DNA from: Thelephora terrestris
Lineage: Eukaryota; Basidiomycota; Agaricomycetes; Thelephorales; Thelephoraceae
Reading direction: 5' to 3'
Assembly: GCA_015956445.1 (NCBI GenBank)
Contig: WIUZ02000013.1
Span: 1,136,046-1,200,045 of the forward strand
DNA: 64,000 nt
In this document: piece after piece, positions 1 to 10,465 of the stretch
How positions within the stretch are numbered: the first letter of the stretch is position 1
Layout of the letters: each line of letters begins with the position of its first letter
Notes under the pieces: model-generated
What the model saw: the letters and a program-made list of their open reading frames with translations, nothing else
The model's database searches: none
Told to the model about the DNA's origin: nothing
Made by a program: the position numbers and the translations under genes

Positions 1-545
1 ACGTCTCGTAACTTGTCTAGGACGCTGTCCACGGTCATCGGTTCGTCGGCTTTGTCCTCGACTGGTACGCTCGGGAACCTGTACGGCGGCGCTGAATCAG
101 GTAAGATAACATTGTGGGTAACGGACTGATCGTGAAAGGGGGTATTGCGGGGAACTGCTAAGTTTTCTTGGGGCTCCGGTCCGGCTGGCGCATTTGACGC
201 GAAGACTTGGACATGCGCGTTAGCTACGCGGGACGTTGGCGGTGGCCTCGGCGGTTCATTGAGGTTGGCCGAGCTTGAGGCGTAAAGGCGGACATAGGCT
301 TGTCCCTGGCGTACGTATTGGGAGGGGCCTTCGCCTCCTAGTAGCGTTGCGCCGAACGCGAAGAACGAGTGATCTCCGGGGGGTAACATACTCTCTTCTA
401 ACTGGACGAGGTGGGCCGCCGCTAACAGTCCGGGAACTTGGTTTTCTGGAGATGGGATTTCGACGTCCATTACCTCTTCCATTTGGTGGTCGCCTTGCCC
501 TGGTAAGTCGTGGTTCAGACTTGGTCGGACTAGGCTGACTACCCT
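1..545 (-). CDS. Polyprotein continuation after an in-frame TGA, partial
   Basis: From the TGA at 546-548 the same minus-strand frame stays open for about 181 codons to the window edge. It includes MEEVMDVEIPSPENQVPGLL and ends near DEPMTVDSVLDKLRD. This is most likely the spacer between protease and reverse transcriptase; RT itself is not reached. Whether the TGA is read through or is a mutation cannot be told from one copy. Confidence 0.6.
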
Positions 546-3500
546 TCAAGGGTCGTTTCGGGACTGCTGTTGAGGATTATTAGGTGCAGGACATTTCCTA
601 CAGCCACAATAACACTCACCATTCGAGGTGGGCTCCGTCTTGACTGATTCTTGGGGTTGTTCTTCGAGGTTTGGTGATATTTCGTCCAAAGTGAGTTCGA
701 CCTCTTTTATACCCTCTGGTGCTCCCAATAATTTTATTTCCTTGGTGGTCCTATCCTTTTCTAGGTGTACAAAGGTTTCTACAGGGTCTCCACCGGTTGT
801 GCACGTTTCCGAGCCCTTTTTCCGTTCCATGTGGGCCTCAGACTCGGACGCGTGATCGGAAGTCTGTGGGTCACTTCCTAATTTGGTAAGTGTTTCTTCT
901 TCTGCTTTCTTCGTTTCCTCGTCGGTGTCACTGACATCTTTATCCTCCTTTCCTTGGTTAGATTTCTCTGGATCCTGGGTTGAGGGCCCGTTACCTCCAT
1001 TCTTCGCAGGTAGCCCGCGTCGGACTTCGATTGTTCCGTCATCCGATTTACTGATTGTGTAAGTTCTTATTTCTTCATTCGCGACCATCAGGTCCCTACT
1101 CAATTCATCTAGCACTCCTTCCAGCTCATCCTGCTCCATTACATTCCACATTACTTCGTTGTCCTCGGGTGTTTTGCTCTTGAATTCTGAGCCGAAGACC
1201 CTTATCCGCTTTTTCGGCACTGCAGGTTCCGACGGTTCCGGTACGTATGTTTGTTCTATGTTGTTATTGTCTGGATCGTAATTAAACGCATCCGGATATT
1301 CGCGCAGAATGTCCAATCCGGCTTCCCGCGGGTCTTGTCGGTATTGTTCCCCATACACGGCATGGTTACCTCCGGGTAATGATCGACTGCCGGTTCCGAA
1401 CGTTGTGTCATTCGGTGCCTGGCGCCTTCTTGGCTTCTTGTTATCTTCTTTCGTCCCTGCTTGGTAAGGTTCCCATTCTTCTACGGGTTCGTGCGCTACT
1501 TTTCCTTTATCCAGGGTGGGCCGTTTGTATTTGTCGTTAGGGCCGTTGTTTTCTGCTGATGTGTATCTTCTCGGGAAAAGTCTCGATATGTTGGACCTGT
1601 GTTTTCCGTGATCGGGTAACCACTGTTCTTCATTCTCGTCTTCTTCATCCGTGCTTGATTCCTCAAATCTATTTGGCCTGGATCCTGGGTCGTCTGACCT
1701 GTTCCATTCTTCTTGAATTGTCTCAAGTTTCCCGTATCGCATGGTAAGTTCTGATATGTTTTCTTCATGTTTTCCGTGATCGGTTAACCTGGATTCCGCA
1801 GAACTTTCTTCTTCGTCAATGCTGGGTCCTTCGAGGTTATTCGGACTGGATCCTGGGTCGTTTGACCCATCTCTTTCCATTCCCATCGGTCTCCATACGT
1901 TTCTTGTGTCAGTAAGTTCGGATATGTCGTTTTTGTGTTTTCCGTGATCGGTAATTTTTTGTTGATTAGACCTTTCGTCGTCTTCTTCGTCTGGCCCACC
2001 AGGGCTATTCGGGCTAGATTCCAGGTCGTCTGACCCATCCATGTCCATTCTGCTCGGTTCTAGAATTTTCTCCACATTGGTAAGTGCGGTCTTATTGAAT
2101 TCTCTTTCCCACTCATTTTCCAACTCATTGTCTGCGCTATCTAGGTCTGCATGCCGGTTACCTGGTACTGCTTCCGTCGCAAATGCACAGGCTTCCACAA
2201 CCACTGGTCGTTTACGGCCTTTGACCTGCTTCTGATCCTGCCGCTCGAACGTTTGCAAGTACCTTCGGAACTCATCTCCTTGGGCCTTTTCTGTAAGTTT
2301 TCTTGTCCGTCGCATTCGCGTTACCTTGGCGATGGTGGACTGATCTTCTTCCTTCAGGCTCCATCTTCGCTTCCTGGAGGTTGGTAGGGTTGAGGGCGGA
2401 TCTGGTTCAGGGGTAGCGAGAGTTTGAGAGGGTTGAGGGCTTTCCGGGTGGGGTCGCGTAGATAGTTCGGCTTCGTGTGGGGCAGGGTCGTTTTTTGCGG
2501 CCCTGTCTTCATTCTCCAAGTCTTCACTACATAGCCTTGTCCACGGCTTCTGGTCGCACGCGGCCTTCTTTCGTTCGAGTTTGCACAGCGCGTTCCATTC
2601 CTCGTCGGAAGCTCCTTTCCGGACCATTTTAATATAAGTTTCGTATAGGTCTGAACTAATAATATTTTCGTTCGACCATCCATTTATATCCTCATCCGAA
2701 TATTCTTCCGTCTCCTTTTCCGCGCGTGTTTCCTCCGGCTTCCGTAGATCTTCTTCCGTCCCGATCCGTCCGATTTCATCGTCTGTCTCGCTTCTTCTGT
2801 CGTCTTCATCAAGCACTAGCGCTTCGCGTCGTTGCGCGGGCGTCGGTGGGTCTTCTCTCGCGATCGTTACTGGTGAGTAAATAAAATCATTTTCTCTTTC
2901 CTCCAGGGCTTCCGTTTCGACGTCGGCCATATTACTTCCGATCACGAGGCTTCCTTCTTCTTCCTCGCTGTCCGGTATCTCGCCTTCTTCAATTTCTTTA
3001 TTTCCTCCTACTGCATATACTCTTGCTTGATAATCCTTTGGTTGATACCTAAAATTCCTGTTGTCTTCTTCATTGTCCCGAGATCCATATGTAGAGGGAA
3101 GGGGTCTAATTTTTCGCCAACCTTTATTGGTAATAATTCTCAGATGAGAATTCCTACCATCTTCTATCCAAGTGGCTTTATGGTCAACACCCCATTCTCT
3201 TCCAAGCAGTAGCTGAAATCCTGCATTCTTCTTTACGTAGAGATTTCCGGGTGCCATAACTCTTCCTTTTGTAGTCTTCATTGTCATCTCTGCACAGGGT
3301 ATCATTCCTGCACATTGGGAGAGATTTCCGTCAACTGACATCATCGGAATCCTGTGTTCCTCGGCGTTGGACCAAGGTATGCCTGCTGTTTCTATTAACC
3401 TTTGATTAACAATGTTGAGTTGGGATCCACTGTCAAAGACTCCAGTCATCATAGTCCCTGCCACATTGACTGGTATCTTGATCAATCCATCCCTGGGCAC

Positions 3501-5169
3501 TGTTACTGTAGGCTCCACAAGGTCTGTTTCATCTTCTTGATCATAGTCTTCTTCATCTTCTGATTGTTCCTGGACTACAGCTTGAAATGGTTGCTGTTCC
3601 TCCTTCTCAATCACCTCGGCGAGGAGGCCAATTTTCTGCTGCATTGGGACAGAGACCTCATGCCCTTGTTTCATTGCGCTCACAAGGCCTCGTCGCAAAG
3701 AAGGCGCAGCATCGATTGCTTCCTGTACAGTTAGGGTAATGTTGGTGTTTAGTATTTTAGTGGCAATTGCTGAACTGTCTGGCTTCTTGGTAGTCCTGGG
3801 ATTAGTGACTTTGGGACCATTGGTTTGCTCCAAATGCGCCGAGTGCTTCCTATTGTAGTTAGTAGGCTTTGCAGTGACCTCCTGGTCAACCTCCATTGGA
3901 AGCAACTGGTTGTCCGTTTTACCTTTAATTATGCCCTTGTTGGGGTTAGAGGCAGACCGGATGTTCCCCGTCTGGTTGCTGTTAAGATTGACGTGATTCT
4001 TGATTGGGTGCTGTGGCCTACCAGGACTCTTTGCTTCCCTGCTCCTGGGGAGCTTCTCCATCCCTTGGGGTCGGCTAGGTAAGACTTGCTGTACCTTCTT
4101 CCTGTGTTCCTTGCTGATTTGGGTGGTCCTTTCAACACCAAAAGCTTGACAGTGTTCTACCTCCCCAGAGGTCCATCCTAATTCCGCTTCTTGTTCATCA
4201 GTATCAGCATCGTCTTCATACCTATCCACTCCTATGTAGTTACATGCAGTTTCCAAAGTAGGGTTGTATGGCAAGGCTTCAGCATAATGGACTTCAGCTG
4301 CAACATGTTTAGTAATAGCTTGTATCCATGTCTCATTAGGTGCTCGGTAGATTCTTGAGTTGTCAGGCCACTGTAACCGTCCTGACGTTGGGTCCTTTAC
4401 TATCTTCCCAGCTTTTACCAATTTGTAAATTTCCTCACATGCCCTAATGTGGTGACCCTGCTGTCCACAACCAAAACAGGTGTAGTTCTGTCCAATTGCG
4501 TTGGGGCCTGTTGCCATAGAGAAACTTTGAGGAGGGGGTTGAGACATTCTCTGGGGTGATGGATTGAAAGGTGGTCGATAGGAGGGATTTGGTCCTTGTC
4601 GTGACTGGGGGTTGGTGAATTGTTGGTTGCCAAGGTTCTGATGAGGTGGTAGTTCCCTCTGGAATGGTCTTCTAGGTTGATTTGGTCTTGCTGAGTTTCG
4701 GTTAGGAGGAGGTTCTACGTAATTCTGGAGATGTGGGTACTGCTGAGCAAAGTGTACATATTTGACCCAGTACTTGGGGTCATCAATCTTGAGGTTACTC
4801 AGGTCGTCCACTAGCTGGTTGAAGTCTTCATCCTGCTTTCCTTTGTGCTTCTTGGTCTTTGTGGGTAACTTAGGAGGAGATTTAGGTGGAGTCAGGGGTG
4901 ACTTGTGTTGGATAAGAGGCTTTGGTTCATCATCTGATTCGTCTTCTGAGTTATATCCTGAGAGCTTAAATGGCTTAGTGGATTCCTCTTGGTCTGACTC
5001 TTCTTCTTCAGAGGACTGGTATCCGCCTTTAGTTGCCAGGTGCTGATCAAACCTATAAGGGTTAAGGACTGAATCAGCTCCTTCTACTATGTCTGCAATG
5101 CTGAATGGCACTGTCACATCTAAGTGAGGCGTGACCATCCTCATCTGGGCTTCAACTTGTCTCCTGAAA
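546..5169 (-). CDS. Gag C-terminal part, zinc knuckle and protease polyprotein
   Basis: A continuous frame of more than 1500 residues that continues the gag at 8470-8998. Numbering from the methionine at 5144, a CCHC knuckle CFGCGQQGHHIRAC lies near residues 223-236. A retropepsin-like active site VFDSGSQLNIV is near residue 575, with LLLGREWG downstream. A very long acidic, low-complexity region follows. It contains three copies of a roughly 60-residue unit keyed by DHGKH and a SDD/SND...SSPN motif (about nt 1530-2060). The frame ends in TGA at 546-548, and the same frame stays open beyond it. The length before RT is large compared with usual Ty3 elements. Confidence 0.85.
5165..5169. repeat. 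Target-site duplication TGAAA, left copy
   Basis: Direct copy of 8470-8474, flanking the nested insertion. Confidence 0.85.
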
Positions 5170-5353
5170 TGTCAGGAACATGGTATTTTTAAACTTTTTA
5201 TAACACGCTCTTTCTTCGAACTCTTCTTACCAATCCTTATGTTTTGAATGCTTCGCCCTCCTTATCCTTCACACCAATCATTCGAAACACACACACGCGC
5301 ATACTATTCCCAGCGAATCCACAACGAGCTATACAAGTGCTATCCTAATCCCA

Positions 5354-7093
5354 TCAAAAGTCGACTCTATCTACGGCAGGCCTGAAGGTCATCAACTGTC
5401 CATCTCGGAGATCGTAGTGCTGGCCCCTCCTTGCTAGGACCTCCCCGAACATGGCATCACCATCTTCGGCACTCAGCTGAACGACCAGTTCAAGCCGATA
5501 AGAAGAGATACCTTCGAGCGGACCGATCAGCCTCCCAGATGTCACCGAACTGCTGAACACCTGGTCCCACATCTCCATCACCGGGTGACTGCTCGACAGT
5601 ACTGTCGACGTAGTCGGCAAGCGACCCTCCGTCTCCCTCGTCGGACCCCTGGGTGGGATCCTGTCTTGCGAGTCGAAGCTGGTGGCGAAGCTGGATCTCC
5701 GACTCGACCTGTCGGTAGGAACGGTTGACCCGATAGCGGAACTCTCGTCCTCCACCTCGACCAGACTGGTCACCATCCGACTCAACTGGACGAGGGTAGG
5801 GATTAGCCGATGGAGCCATGCGATGAGCAGGGCGGCGTCGAGAGCGTTTGCATCGTTGCCCCTTAGTCACCGGACGTACCTCGGCGACCCTCGGAGCATC
5901 TTCAGCTCGGTCAACCTCCATGACCTCATCCTCGATCTTCACCAACTGATGGATCGGCTGCAAGACGCAACGCCCACAGTTCTCCTTGTCGGACGGGGCC
6001 AAGGTGGAAGCCGGACCTGGAGTCGGAACGGGAATCGCGTTCTCGATCGGAGGCGTCGCATAGGACGACGGGTTAGGCGATGGGAGTACCACCTCGTCGG
6101 CGTACTCCAACTCGAACGGAACATCGGCTGTCCCCTGACCAACCAATTTGGGACCCTCCTTACAGTTACAGGTCTTGTCCTGCAAGGACTCGACCTGCGC
6201 TGTCAACACAGCCACCACGTTCTCGAGTTCTTCGGTCTAGGAAATGTCAGCTTTCATCATTTTAAGCAATGATGAAAGCGGCATTACCTTTTCATCCCTC
6301 CTGGCCAACGCCCCCTTAATGTTGTTATCCCTAACCTTCAACCCAGCGATCAACTCCTGATGGTTGGCGACCATCGCCTCCAACGCCTCGTTCGTCCCTT
6401 GCTGAAAGGCAGCCAAGGTCTCCTTCATTTGAAGACCCTCCGCTGACAGACGTAGGACGTCTGCCTTCGCCTCCTTCACCTCACGCTCCAATCGTTCAAC
6501 CTAGGCAGTTTGATTAGTCGAGAGTCATACTCGAATATTCAAACGGAGAACCTACTTTGCTCTCCCCTTCCCGAACGAGCGACCACAACAACGACGTGGC
6601 AGCAGTGGCATGGCGGACGGCCCGAGGAATGGTTGCCCCGTGCTCCAATAGGTCCTGATCGTAGATTCCCCTCTGCAGGGTGTACCAGAGCTCCTTCTTG
6701 ATCGGATGCTCCAACTCCCCGAACCTACCCCTCATTCGGAAGGCCACCTTCTCGGCGATGATCGTACGGACCCAGAGCTCGTCGTCCCAGGTCAATCCCA
6801 TCAAGTGAGGGATCGTCTCCCGGAGACGTTCGGCGTCCACCTCCGTAATGACCTCCAAGATCTAGAAGCCGTTAGCTGGACATCAACGCCCAAAAGAACG
6901 TAACCTCTACCTAGAGGAAGGCGTTAGTGCTAGTACACGAAGCTCTAGGTCTCCCCCATACCTGGTCATCCGTGGTATAGGGAGTCCCAGCCGCACAGGC
7001 GTAGGACTTGCGGGCGGCGGCACGACGGTCGATGCGAGAGATGGTGGAGATACCATTGGCAACTTTGTAGGTATGGTTGTTGGGGAAAGACAT
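5354..7093 (-). CDS. Unknown coiled-coil protein, cargo of the insertion
   Basis: I do not recognise the family. ATG at 7093, with a TATA-like CTATAAGAAG about 70 bases upstream. Visible introns include one after YTTDDQ, a 60-nt one after REGESK and a 52-nt one after ARRDEK. Joined exons give a basic N-terminus, a segment rich in hydrophobics (LMGLTWDDELWVRTI), then a coiled coil with VERLEREVKEAKADVLRL and ELENVVAVLTAQVESLQD. A proline-rich and acidic part with a basic patch (CKRSRRRPAHR) follows. Near the 3' end two frames are open over each other (5490-5785); which one is used is not settled. Introns argue against simple retrotransposition of this gene. No catalytic motif is seen. Confidence 0.6.
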
Positions 7094-7164
7094 GTTGTGG
7101 TAAGATGATGGGGAAGTTGCTGGTGTTGCTGATCAAGGATGGCTCCAAGAAGACGTCCTTCTTA

Positions 7165-8469
7165 TAGCCTAGATCGGTGATCCTTCACGTGACCTACCTC
7201 GACGAACCTCATTGGTCCGGGTCACATCAACTTCCGCCCCTGTACCATCATCATCAGCTTACTACATCAAGCTGACACCTCGGCCCGCGGGACGGCCTTG
7301 GAAGAACTTCGTTCCGGAACGCCTAGAACGCGCGCGCACTAAAAATAGGTCTCAAGACCCTGATGACCCCTTAATGACATCACGAACCCCTTTTACGACC
7401 CCTCATGACTTTACGATTACGATCAACCCTGGACCCTGATCACACACGTGGACAGTCACATCACAGTCTCCTAACCGGAGGAAGGACTCGCCGCTATTCG
7501 GAAGCATCGCCTTAGGATCCTTCTGGTTAGCCCAGCACATGTGGAGTAGCCGTTAGCGTGAAACGCCGGCGAATCTGTAATCCCTCATGTCCCATGAGTC
7601 TAGGCTCGACCTCCTCATGTTCGGACGTACGTTGAGGTTGCCACTAGTCCGTGATGCTGTTACCGCCTACAGACAACAAGGGATGTTTGCATGGCTCTAC
7701 TCCCGAATCCGCTGGTACAACTATGTAAAGGGAGATTGCCACCTGACCCTTGGGTGTGATCCCCAGGTACGAACTTTCATGACCCCATGCCCCTATTTCT
7801 TTTAGGACTAGTGTTATCTTTACCCCTATGTTTCATGCGGACATTCCTTATCTTTTATGCAATCCTTCACACGCTAGTAAGGCCCTTTGTCTTTTATTCT
7901 CCCACGCGTCACCTTTGTTCGCTTCCCTTACTTAGCGTTCTCACGCTCCTTATCTCCCTTTGTTCGGACTTGATAAGGGTATATTAGGGTATTGACGTCA
8001 TGGCCACTCCTTTAGTATAAGTAGCAACTGTGGCTGTATCGTAGTACCTTAGTTTTGTTACCTCAGGAAATCCTCTGCCCTTCTCAGCCCAGTTGCAGTT
8101 AAGGCCAAGTCAGAGTTTCTTGTTTGATCCAAGACATCCCCCATCTGCTCTCCCTCCCGCTCTGCGCGTCAACTGCGCCTCGTAACTATAGACTCCCAGC
8201 AGTCATATTAGAACACCTCGAGCGTCCAGTCGATCAACTGGTGGAGTCATCAATCCTGTCGTAGAGATCAACCCTTGTTTGTTAAACCGAACGAAGTACG
8301 GTTTAGGTTGGGTTTCTCTTTAGGATCTCGACCTGACTTGTAGTGACCTCGGACAACCTACCGGAAGAATAGAGACGTGATCGTTCTCTCACAAGCTAGT
8401 TGGACTAGTGAGTACTCTGCGGAGTCGGCTCAGTGCACTGGTAGTTGTTGGGGTAGAGTGGCCCTGACA
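7165..8469. other. Non-coding 1.3 kb right part of the insertion
   Basis: I see no credible gene here. The stretch lies upstream of the cargo gene and runs to the right inverted end. A plus-strand TATA-like tagtataag is at about 8012. Confidence 0.5.
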
Positions 8470-8474
8470 TGAAA
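8470..8474. repeat. Target-site duplication TGAAA, right copy
   Basis: Pairs with TGAAA at 5165-5169. Leaving out 5170-8469 and one copy of the duplication restores the gag frame exactly. Confidence 0.85.
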
Positions 8475-8998
8475 GAGGCATTCAATCCTTCCCAGAAATA
8501 TCTATTGACATCTCTAGTGGAGATCTTCCTCATTTCTCTGGCACGTCCTACCAACTGATGGAATTTGATTTGGTATTTCTTGAATCTGTCCAGGGTATCC
8601 ATTCGACGTTTTCTCCATTTGGTGGTGAAAGCCTCAATTTTTCCCACATTCAGGGATCCTTGCTTGTCCCCAAAGAAGTAATCGAGCTCAACCAATAGAG
8701 TTCCATAGTCCCTTTTGGCATGGGAAGGCCAAGTTCGCAGCAGGTTAGCGATTCCAGGGCTACAGTATCGAATGAGTCCTTGGTACTTTTCCTTTGATGA
8801 GGTGACGTCATAGCGGTTGCATAGGTGGTTATAATTCTCCAAGAAGGGCTCCAAGGTATTGGCGGCTCCTGTGAAGGTTTCTGGTGCACGTGATTTGTTG
8901 GGGGCTGGTAATTCCAAGTAGGAATTTGATTGAGTAAGGAGGTCTTCAACTCCATTGAAGGGATGTTGTTCGTTTTCTGTATCTGAGATATAAGTCAT
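8470..8998 (-). CDS. Gag, N-terminal part (split by insertion)
   Basis: The ATG at 8998 lies about 105 bases after the LTR. The product matches the retrotransposon gag capsid pattern: an ETFTG start to the capsid region, RYCSPGIANLL, a basic stretch WRKRRMDTLDRFKKYQ, then FWEGL. The last motif is the conserved end of the gag core in basidiomycete Ty3 elements. The frame is cut at the 5-base duplication TTTCA (8470-8474 on the complement). The same frame resumes at 5164 with RRQVEAQ. The split gag is probably non-functional in this copy. Confidence 0.8.
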
Positions 8999-9085
8999 GT
9001 TGGTTGATGTAGAGGAGATGGAGGGTGATGAAGGTGTGATGGTGGGAATGGTGTTTGTGGTGATAAGATGGTGTTTTATTGAAGC

Positions 9086-9103
9086 CCCTCGCCGTGGGCT
9101 CCA
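9086..9103 (-). other. Primer-binding site
   Basis: Read on the minus strand, TGGAGCCCACGGCG starts two bases after the LTR end. A TGG start matches a tRNA 3' CCA end, as expected for tRNA-primed reverse transcription. I did not identify the matching tRNA. Confidence 0.65.
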
Positions 9104-9482
9104 GATGTCGAGTTAGCTGAGGTTGTAGTGAAGAGGTCTATAAGAACTCTTACTAGTCCTTCTTGGTTTACTTAGAAGCTAAGCGTTAACAACTAAGTAG
9201 GCTGGTTGAGAAGTCAGTTATCCCGACTATCAACTCCACAGGGTGGGCGGGGTTTCGTACTTTCCGGCTCCTTGTCCTGATGAGTTCGCTGAAGGAGGTT
9301 GTAGGTCCTTCAGATGTGTTCAGAGGGGTTCAGTAACCTTTATCACTACTGCACGTATATTCCCTGGTCCAAACACCTAGTAAGAATGTAAAGGGGGTTG
9401 CTGATCTTGATAAGAATGGAGTTCCTGATCTACGCTGATGATCGGGAATGGAGATAATGATGTGTGAAACTGATACGATCGA

Positions 9483-9598
9483 GGCTGTGTATGAGGCTGT
9501 GAAGAAGGCTGTGTAGAATGCTGTGCACTGTGGCTGTGTAAGTGGCTGTGCTGTGGCTGTGTTAAGGGGGTGGCTGTGCTAATACTTCTGAGGCTGTG
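9483..9598. repeat. GGCTGTG direct repeats inside the LTR
   Basis: About nine copies of GGCTGTG (one varied to TGCTGTG) occur at irregular spacing. They lie downstream of the inferred transcription start, so would be in the R-U5 leader RNA. No function is assigned. Confidence 0.6.
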
Positions 9599-10171
9599 CT
9601 GATATGTCTGAGTAGTTTTGATGATCTGTCAATATACTGCTGAGGTACGTCCAAATGCTGCTGAGATATGTCTGATAACTTGATACTGCTGAAACTTGAG
9701 AACCTGTCTTGATAAGATAAACTTCTTGATATGTCTGAGATACTGATACGTCGGATACCAATGTGGTACTATTACTAAATCTGTCTGTCACCTAGTCAGT
9801 CACTAGTCTGAGGTAGAATACTCTCTGCCTGAAGGGTCTGCCTTCAGCACTAACAGAGATAAGGATATTGCTACGTCACAGAGTCAAGTGTACTAAGCTT
9901 ATTCAGAAGTCCAAACTTAGAACTTATTCACACAGAGGTGGGGCTCAAAATGGTATGTGATTACTGAAAATCACTCAACCACTCAGGCCTAAGGAGGTGA
10001 GGCAAAGTAGGGGTCTTGGTGAAAAGGGGTAGAGTAAAAGAGGGTGGGTTATAGAGAGAAGAGGGGATAGAAGGGACAACTACTGGCCAGTGGCCAACAG
10101 CTGTTGGGTAGAGAGAGAGGGGGGTAAAAGGTTATGGGTGAGTTGCCTTTCCTTAGAACTGGGGGTGAGTT

Positions 10172-10180
10172 CTTTATATA
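10172..10180 (-). promoter_or_regulatory. LTR TATA box
   Basis: The minus strand reads TATATAAAG, directly downstream of the heat-shock arrays. This places transcription start near 10145 and gives a U3 of about 370 bp and a long R-U5. Confidence 0.6.
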
Positions 10181-10198
10181 CTTTTTCATGTGAGATTA

Positions 10199-10231
10199 TT
10201 CTAGAACGTTCTATGGCCTTCTACTGTATTC
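10199..10231. promoter_or_regulatory. Second heat-shock element array, next to the TATA box
   Basis: TTC occurs at 10199, 10209, 10219 and 10229, again at 10-bp steps, with a perfect TTCtaGAAcgTTC trimer at the first two. It lies about 20 bp upstream of the TATA box in the element's orientation. Confidence 0.65.
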
Positions 10232-10247
10232 TATGGTAATTAATGGT

Positions 10248-10322
10248 GTGACAGACGTCACAAGTGTGACAAAATGTCACAAAAGCGTGACCGATGTCAC
10301 ATGGGGTGTGACGTTCCGTCAC
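10248..10322. promoter_or_regulatory. Four GTGAC-N4/5-GTCAC palindromes
   Basis: Palindromic units start at 10248, 10266, 10287 and 10308, with spacers AGAC, AAAAT, CGAT and GTTCC. All four keep both half-sites perfect while the spacers differ, which suggests selection for dimeric protein binding. They sit between the two heat-shock arrays. Confidence 0.55.
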
Positions 10323-10323
10323 C

Positions 10324-10406
10324 TTCTAGAATATTCCGGCAAGTTCCAGGATGTTCCAGCGCATTCTAGGATGTTCCTGAACTTTCTGTAACATTCCATG
10401 AGTTTC
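10324..10406. promoter_or_regulatory. Extended heat-shock element array in U3
   Basis: TTC occurs nine times at exactly 10-bp steps (10324, 10334 and so on to 10404). GAA falls in the perfect mid position at 10329 and 10379, giving two perfect TTCnnGAAnnTTC trimers. The other steps are of the gapped TTC-n7-TTC type, which Hsf1 is known to bind. The array lies upstream of the LTR TATA box in the element's orientation. Confidence 0.7.
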
Positions 10407-10412
10407 TTGTCC

Positions 10413-10465
10413 TTATCTAATCTAATCTTATCTGATAAGACTGTTATCTTATCTAATCTAATCTT
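10413..10465. promoter_or_regulatory. GATA-motif block at the start of LTR U3
   Basis: A 17-base unit, TTATCTAATCTAATCTT, occurs at 10413-10429 and again at 10449-10465. Between them sits TTATCTGATAA, a palindromic pair of GATA sites. GATA factors mediate nitrogen and light responses in fungi; binding here is inference. Confidence 0.5.

Larger units (their letters stand above)
5170..8469. mobile_element. 3.3 kb insertion with 7-bp inverted ends, carrying a spliced gene
   Basis: The plus strand starts TGTCAGG and ends CCTGACA, a perfect 7-bp terminal inverted repeat, and a 5-bp TGAAA duplication flanks it. I compared both ends and found no direct long terminal repeat, so it is not a normal two-LTR element. 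No transposase, integrase or RT motif is visible. The only gene is an intron-containing one on the minus strand (5354-7093). TG...CA ends with a 5-bp duplication are also what an LTR integrase leaves, so mobilisation by a retroelement is possible. The class is unresolved. Confidence 0.75.

Noticed and set aside
5170-8469. Interpretation as a complete LTR retrotransposon
   Set aside because: I compared both ends; TGTCAGGAACATGG and GGCCCTGACA each occur once, so no paired long terminal repeats.
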